48,306 nt of DNA from an uncultured Sphingobacteriales bacterium (GCA_946479435.1 CAMLFX010000012.1:1-48306); one strand, 5' to 3'; counted from the stretch's first letter, positions 6,216 to 15,366 are shown. Translations and numbers: made by a program. The notes: generated by a model from the letters alone, not told the origin.

Positions 6216-7859
6216 TTAAAACTTCACCCATGCAATACGCGCCAGTTTCTCTTTGCCATCGCGCTGTATTATGAGTGTTGCGTAGGTGTTGGTGGCAGGT
6301 TGGTAGTCTGAAGAAGCGATATATGAAAATTTATATTTATTATCCTCTTTAGGTTTCCCAAACAAATACTCTTTACTGATCTTGCCGTTCTCTATTTTGT
6401 AAAAAATGGTATTGGTCTCGCTTACATAATTCACATCCTTCCATTTTTTTGAATTTTGTTCTTTGTCAAAATTCTCAGGATAATCGTTGAGTATTACATA
6501 ACGGGCGCTTGGCGTGGTAAGATAATCGAACGAAAAATAGCCGCCATTTTCCAAGCCTTTGTTACGCCATGGTGCCATTAGTGGCAAGCCAAATCGCCAT
6601 ATACCTTTAGCCTTGCGATCGCCAAAAAAAGCTTCTATTGTGTGCTCAGCTGTTTGTTCCTTCCTGATAGCATATCCGTATGTTTCATTGCAGCGGTTAT
6701 CCAGGTCACTAATGCCTATATTCCCAAATATCGTATAACTGGCACCTCTCGATGTAGTGTTTTGCTGCAGCCCTTCAAACAGCAGGGTAGTGGTATTGTC
6801 GCTGTTGATTGCTATCCGTTGCGGCATACCGCTAAAGCCATCCGCACCCAGTTTTTCTGTAGCGTATTCACTCACCTTTGCGGTACTTAGCTCTTTACTG
6901 CTAATGATGGTCAAGCTTTCCGGGTCAACAAGGCTCATCAATGCCATATAGTAGTTTTTCGATTTGTAGCCTATGACAGGATGTTTCGATTTTACCAATG
7001 TCAGGGTGAGCAACTGTATCATTTTGCTACCTGGGTTGTATTGCATTATCGCTTCAGTCTCTTTAAAGTCATCGGTAAACTCAAGCATCTTATGTGTGAA
7101 TTTGTTATTTCCTGCTGTAAGTTTAGATAGTATCACACGCGAGTCTTTGCCACCCGATGCAGCTGTGTTATAACCGTAAGCACATACATACACGCTATTG
7201 TGTACTACTACCGAGCCTATATAGCGCAGGTATTTGAATTGGTCTGCGTCATAAAAAGATTTGTTTACCAGGGTATGTGTGCCGTTTTCCACTGTATAGT
7301 GCATTACTCCGATACGCTCTTTGCTTTCTTTGGCGAAAGAGTTATAGTTGATAACAGTGTAGTTGTCTGATGCCGGATCTTTTTCTATATAAAACCCCGG
7401 TTCATCAACACCACCAAACCCCATTGCATAACCCGAACCTACATTTAATTTATTTTGCTCGCCTATCAGTTCTTCACTTACTACTGCACCTGTGTTAGCA
7501 TCTAATACTATGCGGAATAATTTGGGTGTCCATTCCAGGAACTGTTGTAGAAATATTACCGGTTGGCCGTTTATTTCGTACAAGCCGGCTATTTTCATTT
7601 GCGGTACTTTTTTAGTATTCCACAGCTTGCCTTTTATCACCTTGCTTCCGGTAGGTTTGGCGTTTGCATATATACGCGCTTCAATACCTTCGTCGTTCAG
7701 GTGGAAGTAAAATGTTTGTCCCGTTTTTAGCTGAAGTATTTTTGTCCAGCCGTAATTGGGCTCTTCAAAAGTGTTGCTGTATTGTACGGTAGGGTTTTGG
7801 GCGTATGCTGTGCATGTAAATAGCAGGCAGCAGGCAAGGGTCAACAGGTTACGGATCAT
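6216..7859 (-). CDS. Secreted protein of unknown function
   Basis: A 547-residue protein with a clear signal peptide (IRNLLTLACCLLFTCTAYAQ, cleavage after AYA-Q). The mature part is rich in beta-prone segments with repeating hydrophobic/aromatic strands (for example ILQLKTGQTFYFHLNDEG, LAGLYEINGQPVIFLQQF-like, TTTLLFEGLQQ), suggesting a periplasmic or surface beta-propeller or similar all-beta fold. There is no type IX sorting tail and no lipobox, so periplasmic location is likely. I recognise no named family. It is followed 56 bases later, on the same strand and upstream in transcription order, by another secreted protein gene (7916-8878), and the two may be related in function. Confidence 0.75.
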   Translation of the reverse strand: MIRNLLTLACCLLFTCTAYAQNPTVQYSNTFEEPNYGWTKILQLKTGQTFYFHLNDEGIEARIYANAKPTGSKVIKGKLWNTKKVPQMKIAGLYEINGQPVIFLQQFLEWTPKLFRIVLDANTGAVVSEELIGEQNKLNVGSGYAMGFGGVDEPGFYIEKDPASDNYTVINYNSFAKESKERIGVMHYTVENGTHTLVNKSFYDADQFKYLRYIGSVVVHNSVYVCAYGYNTAASGGKDSRVILSKLTAGNNKFTHKMLEFTDDFKETEAIMQYNPGSKMIQLLTLTLVKSKHPVIGYKSKNYYMALMSLVDPESLTIISSKELSTAKVSEYATEKLGADGFSGMPQRIAINSDNTTTLLFEGLQQNTTSRGASYTIFGNIGISDLDNRCNETYGYAIRKEQTAEHTIEAFFGDRKAKGIWRFGLPLMAPWRNKGLENGGYFSFDYLTTPSARYVILNDYPENFDKEQNSKKWKDVNYVSETNTIFYKIENGKISKEYLFGKPKEDNKYKFSYIASSDYQPATNTYATLIIQRDGKEKLARIAWVKF

Positions 7860-7915
7860 TATTATAGTGGTTTTTTAGAAGCCGCAATAATAGTTGATAA
7901 GTTTCTAAAATTCAA

Positions 7916-8878
7916 CTATTTACTGGTTACCGGCATCCATTTTTTATAGCCTCTGTATAATGCTGCAGATTTTCCATCCTCGCCTTCGCTCGATATAAGG
8001 AAATCGCCATCGGGCAGTAAAACTATTCCTTCCGTTTGCCAGGCTTTACCATTACCCATATATATACGGCGTTTATTGCCGGTAAAGAAATGATCGTCTG
8101 TATAATCATTCAAAAACCACATAAAAGAATGCTTCATAAAATCGATATAGCCCAGCAATACGATCTCTTTGGTTTCTTTATTATAACTGGCACCGGTTAC
8201 TACCCCTGCTACGTCAAAGCTGTCGTATGGTTTAACTGAATAGTTGCCCGGTTCTTTTGGTAGCTTGTAAACTTTGGTATGCAGGTCGCTCCAGTTTTTA
8301 GTGAAGATGTACAGTTCGTCTTTTATGCTGATGATGGCCTCACAATCAAAATTGTGCTGGTAGGGTTTTACGTTGAAATTGGTTTGGTCGGCATAGTTGA
8401 ATGAAATGGCCTCTGCTTGTAAATGCACCATTGCCTCTTTACCAATATCCTTCTTTGCGATCTTCAATATTTTCTGATCAGTTCTGCGGCCTTTATTGTT
8501 GCCGAAATCGCCAATATATATATAGTCCTCATCAGCCGTCAGGTCTTCCCAGTCTATGTTAGGGAAGTTATCGATGTACACCGTTTGCAGTATATGCCCG
8601 TCAGCACTGTCAATACTAAATAGCATAGGTGGGTTGCCGCTGTCGTTCAATGTCCACAGCTTGCCATTGTCCCATATTAGTCCCGATGTTTCCTGTATAG
8701 CGGCAGGCATCATTGCTTTAAATGCCGGTTGGTATTGTACAGGATAATATTGGCAGCTACCGTCGTTCTTTCTTGCCAGGGGGTTGAAGCTCATAGCGTG
8801 TATATCAGTACAACCGCTTTGGGCAAATGCGTTTGAGTTAAACAGGCAGAGCAATGAAACAGCCAATACTTTATACAT
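7916..8878 (-). CDS. Secreted protein with N-terminal GCTD...DGSC module and propeller-like body
   Basis: A 320-residue exported protein. The signal peptide ends at NAFAQ. Directly after it comes GCTDIHAMSFNPLARKNDGS followed by C, a short two-cysteine module that recurs in Bacteroidota surface proteins as GCTDxxAxNYNPxAxxDDGSC. The remainder has regularly spaced strands (IWDNGKLWTLNDSGNPP, YIYIGDFGNNKGRRTDQKI, LLPDGDFLISSEGEDGK) typical of a beta-propeller, similar to secreted proteins annotated only as hypothetical or esterase-like. No sorting tail is present. It is the upstream partner of the secreted protein at 6216-7859. Catalytic function is not evident. Confidence 0.8.
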   Translation of the reverse strand: MYKVLAVSLLCLFNSNAFAQSGCTDIHAMSFNPLARKNDGSCQYYPVQYQPAFKAMMPAAIQETSGLIWDNGKLWTLNDSGNPPMLFSIDSADGHILQTVYIDNFPNIDWEDLTADEDYIYIGDFGNNKGRRTDQKILKIAKKDIGKEAMVHLQAEAISFNYADQTNFNVKPYQHNFDCEAIISIKDELYIFTKNWSDLHTKVYKLPKEPGNYSVKPYDSFDVAGVVTGASYNKETKEIVLLGYIDFMKHSFMWFLNDYTDDHFFTGNKRRIYMGNGKAWQTEGIVLLPDGDFLISSEGEDGKSAALYRGYKKWMPVTSK

Positions 8879-9196
8879 AGGCTTAAAATTAAGTACTATC
8901 AGCCTATATATGCTGGCAATATTTATAAGAATATGTTATTCTTAACGTTAGTTTATAATAGCAATTAATTTTATAAAAGCGTATATTTGCAATAGATAAT
9001 CGTGCAATAGTTTATATTGTTTTTTATTAAAACTGTTGTTCAATTTTGCTAAGTTCTTTGAAATGTGTTGTGCGACATTTACCAGCTGAAACCATTTATA
9101 ATAAAGGGTTTCAACATTGAATTGCAGCAGCAGATTTTTTTTATTTTTTCTGTTTTTCAACAAAATTGAACAACAAAGAAAGAAAAGCTTAATGTG
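8879..9196. other. 318-base AT-rich intergenic region with long inverted repeat
   Basis: No convincing gene. It contains a perfect 15-base inverted repeat (9034-9048 and 9161-9175, 112 bases apart), an inner hairpin GAAACC/GGTTTC (9088-9093 and 9107-9112), the direct repeat TGCAATAG (8988-8995 and 9004-9011), and a plus-strand TATATTTG (8982-8989) matching the promoter consensus although no plus-strand gene follows. It sits downstream of the peroxidase gene and upstream of the secreted-protein gene, so it should hold the terminator of one and the promoter of the other. Confidence 0.5.
9034..9175. repeat. Perfect 15-base inverted repeat with 112-base spacer
   Basis: TGTTGTTCAATTTTG at 9034-9048 is the exact reverse complement of 9161-9175. 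The enclosed span carries a second small hairpin and a T-rich tract (9135-9157). Confidence 0.8.
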
Positions 9197-10132
9197 TTAT
9201 TGCTTCACGAACCGGTCATCGGTAAGTGCGTGTAGAAAAGCTTCCAGGTCCAGCTTCTCTTGTTTGGTAAGCCCGAGAGGCTGGCGTAGAACGCTATCCC
9301 GGTACATGCCACCCGGCAGGTGTAGCGATGGGTTGTCGTAATACTCTATCACTTCAGCCAGCGTCTTAAAATGGCCGTTGTGCATATAAGGGGCGGTAAC
9401 AGCCACATTGCGCAGTCCGGGCACCTTCATCTTGCTGATATCGGCAGGGTTGTGTGTAGCCATATAGCGGCCCGAATCGTTCATTTCCTGCCCGTCAAAC
9501 ATGCCTATACTGCGAAACTCATCGCCGGTAAAGTCGGGTGTGAAATGGCATTCCAGGCACTTCCCCTTAGTACGGAAGATGTCGCGGCCACGTACCTGCT
9601 GCGCGGTCATGCTATTGGGCTCGTCATTCATCCAGCGGTCGTTAGGTGTGTTGCCTGTTTCCAGCGTACGTTCAAAAGCTGCCAGCGCTGCGCCTAAGCT
9701 CTTGGCATCGGGGTTAGTATGGTACACCAGCCTGAATAGTTCAAGGTACTTAGGGCTTTTGTTCAGCCTGGCCACGGCTTCTGTTACCGGCAGGTTCATC
9801 TCTACCGGGTTAGCAATAGGTTTCAATGCCTGTTCTTCCAGTGTAGCCGCCCTGCCATCCCAAAAGAACGAGCTTCTGGATGAAACATTCATGGCCGATG
9901 GTGTATTGCGGGTGCCGGGTTGGCCATGAACGCCCAAACTAAAGCGGGTGGTGTCTGCAAAGGCAAATTCAGGCTTGTGGCAACTGGCGCAGCTGATGGT
10001 AAGGTCTTCAGAAAGAATAGGGTCGAAGAACAATGCTTTGCCCAGGCTTACTTCGGTTGGCTTGTCTTCGTTAAAAGAACTCAGCCAAAGCACACCAACT
10101 ACAAATGATATTATGATAAAACCCTGCTTCAC
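9197..10132 (-). CDS. Di-haem cytochrome c peroxidase / MauG family protein
   Basis: A 311-residue periplasmic protein with a short N-terminal hydrophobic segment (FIIISFVVGVLWLSSF) and two c-type haem sites, CASCH (48-52) and CLECH (192-196), at the spacing of bacterial cytochrome c peroxidases. Further family marks are GKALFFDPILS near the start, RNTPSAMNVSSRSSFFWDGR (split: RNTPSAMN, FFWDGR), and PYMHNGHFKTLAEVIEYYD near the C-terminus. Family members reduce hydrogen peroxide or carry out MauG-like oxidations. It is transcribed divergently from fumC, with back-to-back promoter elements in the 101-base gap. The -7 element ends only five bases from the start codon, so the message may have almost no leader. 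Confidence 0.93.
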   Translation of the reverse strand: MKQGFIIISFVVGVLWLSSFNEDKPTEVSLGKALFFDPILSEDLTISCASCHKPEFAFADTTRFSLGVHGQPGTRNTPSAMNVSSRSSFFWDGRAATLEEQALKPIANPVEMNLPVTEAVARLNKSPKYLELFRLVYHTNPDAKSLGAALAAFERTLETGNTPNDRWMNDEPNSMTAQQVRGRDIFRTKGKCLECHFTPDFTGDEFRSIGMFDGQEMNDSGRYMATHNPADISKMKVPGLRNVAVTAPYMHNGHFKTLAEVIEYYDNPSLHLPGGMYRDSVLRQPLGLTKQEKLDLEAFLHALTDDRFVKQ

Positions 10133-10137
10133 AGCTG

Positions 10138-10145
10138 CAAAATTA
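10138..10145 (-). promoter_or_regulatory. Possible -7 element of the peroxidase gene
   Basis: Read on the minus strand this is TAATTTTG, an exact TAnnTTTG match, but very close to the start codon at 10132. Either the transcript is nearly leaderless or the match is fortuitous. Confidence 0.35.
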
Positions 10146-10185
10146 AAAAGAATTATACTGTGTTAGCGCATAAACATTCATTTAA

Positions 10186-10193
10186 TACCTTTG
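10186..10193 (+). promoter_or_regulatory. Promoter -7 element of fumC
   Basis: TACCTTTG matches TAnnTTTG exactly and predicts a leader of about 35 bases before ATG 10234. Confidence 0.6.
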
Positions 10194-10233
10194 CGGCATT
10201 CTTAAAATACACATCAAAATAAATAATACCAAT

Positions 10234-11640
10234 ATGAATTACCGTATTGAGAAAGACACGATGGGCGAAGTAAAGGTGCCGCAGGAAGCATATTATGGCG
10301 CGCAAACACAACGTTCTATTGATAATTTTAAAATAGCGCAGGACATCAATAAGATGCCTAAAGAAATTATCCGTGCATTTGCTTACCTGAAGAAGGCAGC
10401 GGCGCTAACCAATACCGATCTGGGTGTATTGCCTGCTGAAAAATCGAAACTGATAGGGCAGGTTTGCGATGAGATACTGGAAGGCAAACTGGATAACGAA
10501 TTTCCATTGGTGGTTTGGCAGACAGGTTCGGGTACACAATCGAACATGAACGTGAACGAAGTAGTTGCTTATCGTGCACACGTTATCAACGGTGGTCAGC
10601 TTACCGATAAAGAAAAGTTTATACATCCTAACGATGATGTGAATAAATCACAATCATCTAATGATACCTTCCCAACGGCTATGCACATTGCTGCATACAA
10701 AATGCTGATGGAAACTACCATTCCCGGAATCAAGAAGCTGCGCGATACTTTGGCTGCCAAGTCGAAAGAATATATGCATGTGGTGAAGATAGGCCGTACG
10801 CATTTTATGGATGCTACACCGATAACTGTTGGGCAGGAATTGAGTGGTTATGTATCGCAGTTAGATCATGGTCTGCGTGCTATCAACAACACATTGGCTC
10901 ACCTTAGCGAACTGGCTTTGGGCGGTACGGCAGTAGGTACGGGTATCAACACACCTCCGGGTTATGCAGAGCATGTTGCTCAAAAAATAGCTGAACTGAC
11001 AGGCCTGCCTTTCATCACAGCTGAAAATAAATTTGAAAGCCTTGCTGCACACGATGCGATAGTTGAAGCGCATGGTGCTTTGAAAACTGTAGCCGTAAGC
11101 CTGATGAAAATAGCCAACGATATACGTATGCTAAGCTCAGGCCCGCGTAGTGGTATTGGCGAATTGCACATACCCGACAACGAACCGGGTTCATCTATCA
11201 TGCCCGGTAAAGTAAACCCAACACAATGCGAAGCGCTGACCATGATTGCTGCACAGGTTATGGGTAATGATGTGGCTATCAACATAGGTGGGGCAACAGG
11301 CCACTTCGAACTGAACGTATTCAAGCCTGTAATGATCTACAACTTCCTGCACAGCGCCCGCCTGATAGGTGATGGTTGCGTATCGTTCAACGATAAGTGT
11401 GCGGAAGGTCTGGCGCCAATAGAAAAGAATATCAATGAGCACCTCAATAATTCACTGATGCTGGTTACTTCTTTGAATACCAAGATCGGTTACTATAAAG
11501 CTGCTGAAATAGCACAGACAGCACACAAGCAAGGCAAGACGCTGAAGCAAACAGCTATTGATCTGGGCTATGTTACTGCAGAAGAATTTGACGAATGGGT
11601 ACGGCCCGTGGACATGGTAGGTGAACTACCCAAAAACTAA
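10234..11640 (+). CDS. fumC: Fumarate hydratase class II
   Basis: A 468-residue enzyme, the standard length for the iron-independent class II fumarase, which interconverts fumarate and malate in the TCA cycle as a cytoplasmic homotetramer. The start [20 protein letters not shown] and [12 protein letters not shown] are typical. [14 protein letters not shown] (substrate contacts), [20 protein letters not shown] (catalytic His region), and the signature [11 protein letters not shown] (around residue 318) are all present and intact. It has its own promoter (10186-10193) and a terminator (11663-11686), so it is monocistronic. Class II argininosuccinate lyase/aspartase relatives are excluded by the fumarase-type signature and length. 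Confidence 0.98.
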   Translation: MNYRIEKDTMGEVKVPQEAYYGAQTQRSIDNFKIAQDINKMPKEIIRAFAYLKKAAALTNTDLGVLPAEKSKLIGQVCDEILEGKLDNEFPLVVWQTGSGTQSNMNVNEVVAYRAHVINGGQLTDKEKFIHPNDDVNKSQSSNDTFPTAMHIAAYKMLMETTIPGIKKLRDTLAAKSKEYMHVVKIGRTHFMDATPITVGQELSGYVSQLDHGLRAINNTLAHLSELALGGTAVGTGINTPPGYAEHVAQKIAELTGLPFITAENKFESLAAHDAIVEAHGALKTVAVSLMKIANDIRMLSSGPRSGIGELHIPDNEPGSSIMPGKVNPTQCEALTMIAAQVMGNDVAINIGGATGHFELNVFKPVMIYNFLHSARLIGDGCVSFNDKCAEGLAPIEKNINEHLNNSLMLVTSLNTKIGYYKAAEIAQTAHKQGKTLKQTAIDLGYVTAEEFDEWVRPVDMVGELPKN

Positions 11641-11662
11641 GAAAAGACAAGCGATAAATAAT

Positions 11663-11690
11663 AAAATATCCCTGATGGGATATTTTATTA
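11663..11690 (+). terminator. Rho-independent terminator of fumC
   Basis: AAAATATCCC (11663-11672), loop TGAT, GGGATATTTT (11677-11686), followed by TATTATTTT. Confidence 0.85.
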
Positions 11691-11712
11691 TTTTGTATTG
11701 ATATCACCCTGT

Positions 11713-12963
11713 ATGGAAGTAAATACTAAAGAACGGACACTCTTATTCTTCTTGTTGTTCGTTTTCTTCTTGACACTTTTTAGATTCCTTCCGGGTTTTA
11801 GCATCGACCTGGAATATTTTATACGTTGGGCCGTTAATATTCATAAAAACGGTCTTGGGGCAACGTATACATCTCCTGACAATAATTATTTACCTGTCTT
11901 TCAATATATACTATATATATACGCCAAGCTTGCAGGTGATGAAGGGCAAATAACGCATTATATAAGGCTATTAAGGTTATTTACCCTGGTTTTTGAACTA
12001 TTGGGTATATGGTATATATACAAATGGATCAATAAGAAAACTGCCTTCATGCTGCTGGTTTTCATTTGTATCCTCAACATAGCCTATTCCTTCAATACTA
12101 TTATTTGGGGGCAGGTAGATGGTATCTATTCTTCGTTGGTATTTATAGCCTTATACTATGCGTACAAGCGCGATATGTTCTGGAGCAGCATATGGATGGT
12201 GCTGGCGCTGAATGCTAAGCTGCAGGCTGTGATATTTATTCCATTATGGCTGCTGATGTGTTTGAACAATCTGGTAGATAAAAAAAGTATTAAAGCGTTT
12301 GTTGTACCGCTGATCACCTTTAGTGTAGCGCAGCTTTTAATGTTGTTGCCATTTATGTTAAAGGATGGGCAATTGCAAAATCTTTGGAATCATATTGTCA
12401 ATTCTGATAACATGTATCCGAAGATAAGCATGGCGGCTTATAATTTCTGGTTTATTATTCTGCGGGCAGATACCGTTAATAATGTACCCGATAGCAATAT
12501 ATTTATTTTCGGATTTAGCTATAAGCACGCGGGTTTACTGATGTTTTGTTTGGCATCGCTACTGGCGTTATTGCCTGTATTGCGCGATGTTTATTTCACT
12601 TTGAAAAGAAAACAAAATGCAATGGTGAACAGGCAGCGTATATGGTTAAGTGCTGCATTGGTATCATTAGCGTTCTTCCTGTTCAATACAGAGATGCATG
12701 AACGCTATTGCCACGCGGTGTTGATCTTCCTTACCGCTTATGCATTTTACTCTCGCAGATTCCTTATATATGTATTGTTCTCGGTTGCATATTTTCTAAA
12801 CCTGGAACGTGTACTGAGCGGCCCCGATACCTATTTCTTTCATTTCGACTACTTCTGGTATAACGAACGCTATATAGCATGCTTATATATGATAGTACTT
12901 GTGCTTATGTTTGTAAAGCTATATACAATCAAAAATGATGGTGGCAAAGCTGTAGAAGCGTAA
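11713..12963 (+). CDS. Multi-spanning membrane protein, probable polyprenol-dependent glycosyltransferase (GT-C fold)
   Basis: A protein of 416 residues from ATG 11713, with about 9-11 hydrophobic helices spread along its length. The first large loop holds DLEYFIRWAVNIHKNGL (acidic residue just after helix 1), as in GT-C transferases where that Asp is catalytic, and a late loop has FLFNTEMHERYCHA, the MHERY motif of the DUF2029/Gpi18-like mannosyltransferase group. It therefore probably transfers a sugar from a polyprenyl phosphate donor to a cell-surface glycan or lipid. The in-frame TTG at 11698 adds only MISPC and is less likely. The gene converges on ispH with six bases between stops and no visible terminator. 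Confidence 0.75.
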   Translation: MEVNTKERTLLFFLLFVFFLTLFRFLPGFSIDLEYFIRWAVNIHKNGLGATYTSPDNNYLPVFQYILYIYAKLAGDEGQITHYIRLLRLFTLVFELLGIWYIYKWINKKTAFMLLVFICILNIAYSFNTIIWGQVDGIYSSLVFIALYYAYKRDMFWSSIWMVLALNAKLQAVIFIPLWLLMCLNNLVDKKSIKAFVVPLITFSVAQLLMLLPFMLKDGQLQNLWNHIVNSDNMYPKISMAAYNFWFIILRADTVNNVPDSNIFIFGFSYKHAGLLMFCLASLLALLPVLRDVYFTLKRKQNAMVNRQRIWLSAALVSLAFFLFNTEMHERYCHAVLIFLTAYAFYSRRFLIYVLFSVAYFLNLERVLSGPDTYFFHFDYFWYNERYIACLYMIVLVLMFVKLYTIKNDGGKAVEA

Positions 12964-12969
12964 GCACAA

Positions 12970-14196
12970 TTATATCCAGGATGAATTGATCTGTTCGAGG
13001 TGGTGAGTGTTGCCGGTCACCAGTGCCAGTTGCTCTATAACGCGCTCCACCAGCGCATCGGGGCATGAGGCACCCGATGTGATCATCACCTTCAGGTGGC
13101 CTTGCTCAGGCAGGTAGTTGTTCGTTACTATCTCGGTATGTGTATGTAAGTTGAAGTGGCGGATAGTATCTGCTGACTCAATGCAAGCTTCGTCCTTAAT
13201 GAAGTAAGTAGGTAACTCTAACTCGCAAAGCTCAACCAAGTGAGATGTATTAGAGCTGTTGTAACCACCGATGACTATAGCAAGGTCGGCCTCTACTTCC
13301 AGCATACCCTGTACGGCGCTTTGGTTATCGTTGGTGGCATAGCAAAGTGTATCGCGGGTATCGGCAAAGCGGGTGGCAGTATCTTCTTCACTAAGGTTAT
13401 GGTGCTTTACGATCACTCCCTTCAGGTAGTCGGATATGCCTTGTGTTTCGCTGGCCAGCATGGTTGTTTGGTTCACCACGCCAATGCGTTCAAAGTCCTT
13501 GGCTACATCAAAGCCTTCTGAGTATTGGTCTTTGAAATCGTTATAGAACTGTTCTGCCGGCAAATTACCTGTTATGTACTTAGCAAGCCGTTCTGTTTCA
13601 GCCATATCTTTTACTACCACTGTTGGTGTATTAGAGCGGCTGTGCGAGAAGGTAGCGCGTGTTTCTTCGTGCCCTGGCTTACCGTGTACTATTATGGTGT
13701 ACCCATCGTTACCTATCTTCTCTGCGCGGTTCCATACTTTCTCTACAAACGGGCAGGTGGTTTCGTAGCGCGATGGTTCGATGCCTTTGCTGCGCAGTAG
13801 TTCTTCCAGCTCGAGTGTAGTGCCGAAAGCGGGTATAATGACAATATCATCGCCGGTCAGGTCATCCCAGCTCATCAGCATCTTGCCATGGGTATCCATA
13901 ATGAAGCGCACACCCAGCGATTGCAAATCGGCATTAACACCCGGATTATGAATCATCTCACTGAGCAGGAAGATACGCTTATCTGGGTTCTCGGAAACTG
14001 CCCTGAATGCTATTTCGATAGCGTTCTCTACCCCATAGCAAAAGCCGAAATGCCGGGCAAGGATTATCTCAAGCGAACCAATATGTAGAATAGTAGGTGT
14101 GAAATCCTTCTTCATCTTATCGGCAGCTTTGCGTTTCTGCTTTATGGCAGTTACCAAAGGGCTACGGTAATGAACGGGAACATTAAACGACTTCAT
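12970..14196 (-). CDS. ispH: 4-hydroxy-3-methylbut-2-enyl diphosphate reductase, long (plant/cyanobacterial) type
   Basis: A 408-residue enzyme of the last step of the MEP isoprenoid pathway, converting HMBPP to IPP and DMAPP with a [4Fe-4S] cluster. The three cluster cysteines are visible as GFCYGVENA (Cys53), ETTCPFVEKV (Cys148) and DTLCYATNDNQ (Cys285). The catalytic Glu of the E. coli enzyme corresponds to the region SETQGIS, and IGGYNSSNTSHL is the substrate loop. E. coli IspH is about 316 residues; this one has the extra N-terminal region and the insert before Cys285 seen in cyanobacterial and plant enzymes. A promoter element lies at 14213-14220. Met28 (MKKDFTPTI) is an alternative start. 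Confidence 0.96.
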   Translation of the reverse strand: MKSFNVPVHYRSPLVTAIKQKRKAADKMKKDFTPTILHIGSLEIILARHFGFCYGVENAIEIAFRAVSENPDKRIFLLSEMIHNPGVNADLQSLGVRFIMDTHGKMLMSWDDLTGDDIVIIPAFGTTLELEELLRSKGIEPSRYETTCPFVEKVWNRAEKIGNDGYTIIVHGKPGHEETRATFSHSRSNTPTVVVKDMAETERLAKYITGNLPAEQFYNDFKDQYSEGFDVAKDFERIGVVNQTTMLASETQGISDYLKGVIVKHHNLSEEDTATRFADTRDTLCYATNDNQSAVQGMLEVEADLAIVIGGYNSSNTSHLVELCELELPTYFIKDEACIESADTIRHFNLHTHTEIVTNNYLPEQGHLKVMITSGASCPDALVERVIEQLALVTGNTHHLEQINSSWI

Positions 14197-14212
14197 GTGC
14201 TGTACTGTGGCG

Positions 14213-14220
14213 CAAAGTTA
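14213..14220 (-). promoter_or_regulatory. Promoter -7 element of ispH
   Basis: Minus-strand TAACTTTG, an exact TAnnTTTG match, 16 bases upstream of the start codon at 14196. Confidence 0.6.
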
Positions 14221-14266
14221 CTTAAAACTGCGGCAGCAATATGTAAATGATATGTTTAATTAGCTG

Positions 14267-15319
14267 CTATCCGCGGGTAAACTTCGTGATCTGTACATCC
14301 ATGCCCGGCTTTACTTGCATAAGGCCCGTGGTAATGACAGTATCCCCCGATTGAAGCCCCTGAGTTACTTCCACTTTATCGGTGGTTCGTTCACCCAGCT
14401 GCACAGTCACCAGATCTGCCTTGCCATTCTTTACTATGGCTACTTGCTTATCGCGAGTGGTAGGGATAATGGCTTGCGATGGTATAAGTATAGCGTTGTT
14501 TGTGCTTTCGAAAGGGATAACTACATGAGCAAAAGAACCGGCAGATAGTTTATTGTCGGGGTTGGGTACAATGGCCCTTACCTTAATAGTACGTGTAGTT
14601 TGGTCGGCACCGGGATCGATGGCAGATATTTTACCAGAAAGCGTATCGAGCATACCTGAAACGGAGAAGAACACTTCTTTACCATTTCTAACTATATCGC
14701 GGTAGCGGTCAGGGATGCTAAAGTCCATCTTGAGCTGGTGAGTCTGTTGCAATACCGTTATGGCTGTAGTGGGGGATATGGTAGCGCCGGTACTTATGCT
14801 GCGTATGCCTATCCTGCCATCAAAAGGTGCTATTATTTTAGTGCTCCTTAATTGAGCCTCGGAGAAAGCAATATCCGCATCTATTGAACTGATGTTGGTT
14901 TGCGTGGTTTCATAATCCTGCTTGCTGATACCACCAATATTCACCAGCTCTTTTTGCCTTTCCATCAGCTTTACCTGCAATTGCTTTTGTGCTTTTAGCT
15001 TTTGTATCTGTGCGCGTATTTCAGCATCGTTTATTTGTAGCAGTGTTTGGCCCTTTTTTACATAGCTGCCTTCAGTAAAATAAATGCCAGTTACCCTGCC
15101 CGATATTTCGGGGTGTATTTCTATCGATTCGTTGGGTAGCAATGAGCCGCTCGCGGTATAGTTATTTTGGTAAGCCTGTGGTATTACAACATAGCCTTCT
15201 ACTTTTATATTATTAGGACGGCCCCCTCCTTTAGCAGGCATCTCCTTTTTATCTTTGCAACCTATAGCTGCCATCAGTAATATGGGTAAAGCAAAAATAA
15301 TATTTGGGCGAAGGCTCAT
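14267..15319 (-). CDS. RND efflux periplasmic adaptor (membrane fusion protein), lipoprotein
   Basis: A 350-residue HlyD/AcrA-like adaptor. The start at 15319 gives SLRPNIIFALPILLMAAIGC, a lipoprotein signal with Cys21. Family marks are GRVTGIYFTEGSYVKKGQTL (biotinyl-lipoyl half), a coiled-coil hairpin (QIQKLKAQKQLQVKLMERQ), IIAPFDGRIGIRSISTGATI (second lipoyl half), and beta-barrel and membrane-proximal domains such as KVEVTQGLQSGDTVITTGLM. Such adaptors link an inner-membrane RND pump to a TolC-type channel, but neither lies next to this gene, so it is an orphan here. The in-frame start 81 bases further upstream (15400) is rejected because the promoter element at 15359-15366 lies inside that extension. 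Confidence 0.9.
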   Translation of the reverse strand: MSLRPNIIFALPILLMAAIGCKDKKEMPAKGGGRPNNIKVEGYVVIPQAYQNNYTASGSLLPNESIEIHPEISGRVTGIYFTEGSYVKKGQTLLQINDAEIRAQIQKLKAQKQLQVKLMERQKELVNIGGISKQDYETTQTNISSIDADIAFSEAQLRSTKIIAPFDGRIGIRSISTGATISPTTAITVLQQTHQLKMDFSIPDRYRDIVRNGKEVFFSVSGMLDTLSGKISAIDPGADQTTRTIKVRAIVPNPDNKLSAGSFAHVVIPFESTNNAILIPSQAIIPTTRDKQVAIVKNGKADLVTVQLGERTTDKVEVTQGLQSGDTVITTGLMQVKPGMDVQITKFTRG

Positions 15320-15358
15320 TAGTAACAGTTTAATAAATAACTTAGAAAATAAACAGGG

Positions 15359-15366
15359 CAAATATA
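15359..15366 (-). promoter_or_regulatory. Promoter -7 element of the efflux adaptor gene
   Basis: Minus-strand TATATTTG, exact TAnnTTTG match, about 40 bases before ATG 15319. It decides between the two possible starts of the adaptor. Confidence 0.6.

Noticed and set aside
8948..9163. 71-codon minus-strand open frame in the intergenic region
   Set aside because: Composition is that of random AT-rich DNA (Lys/Asn/Leu/Tyr), its start lies inside one arm of the inverted repeat, and no family or promoter supports it.
9501..9929. 142-codon open frame on the plus strand
   Set aside because: It lies entirely antisense to the di-haem peroxidase gene, whose haem motifs are unmistakable; the frame shows no domain pattern.
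10980..11324. 114-codon minus-strand open frame
   Set aside because: Antisense to fumC in its most conserved region; no independent support.
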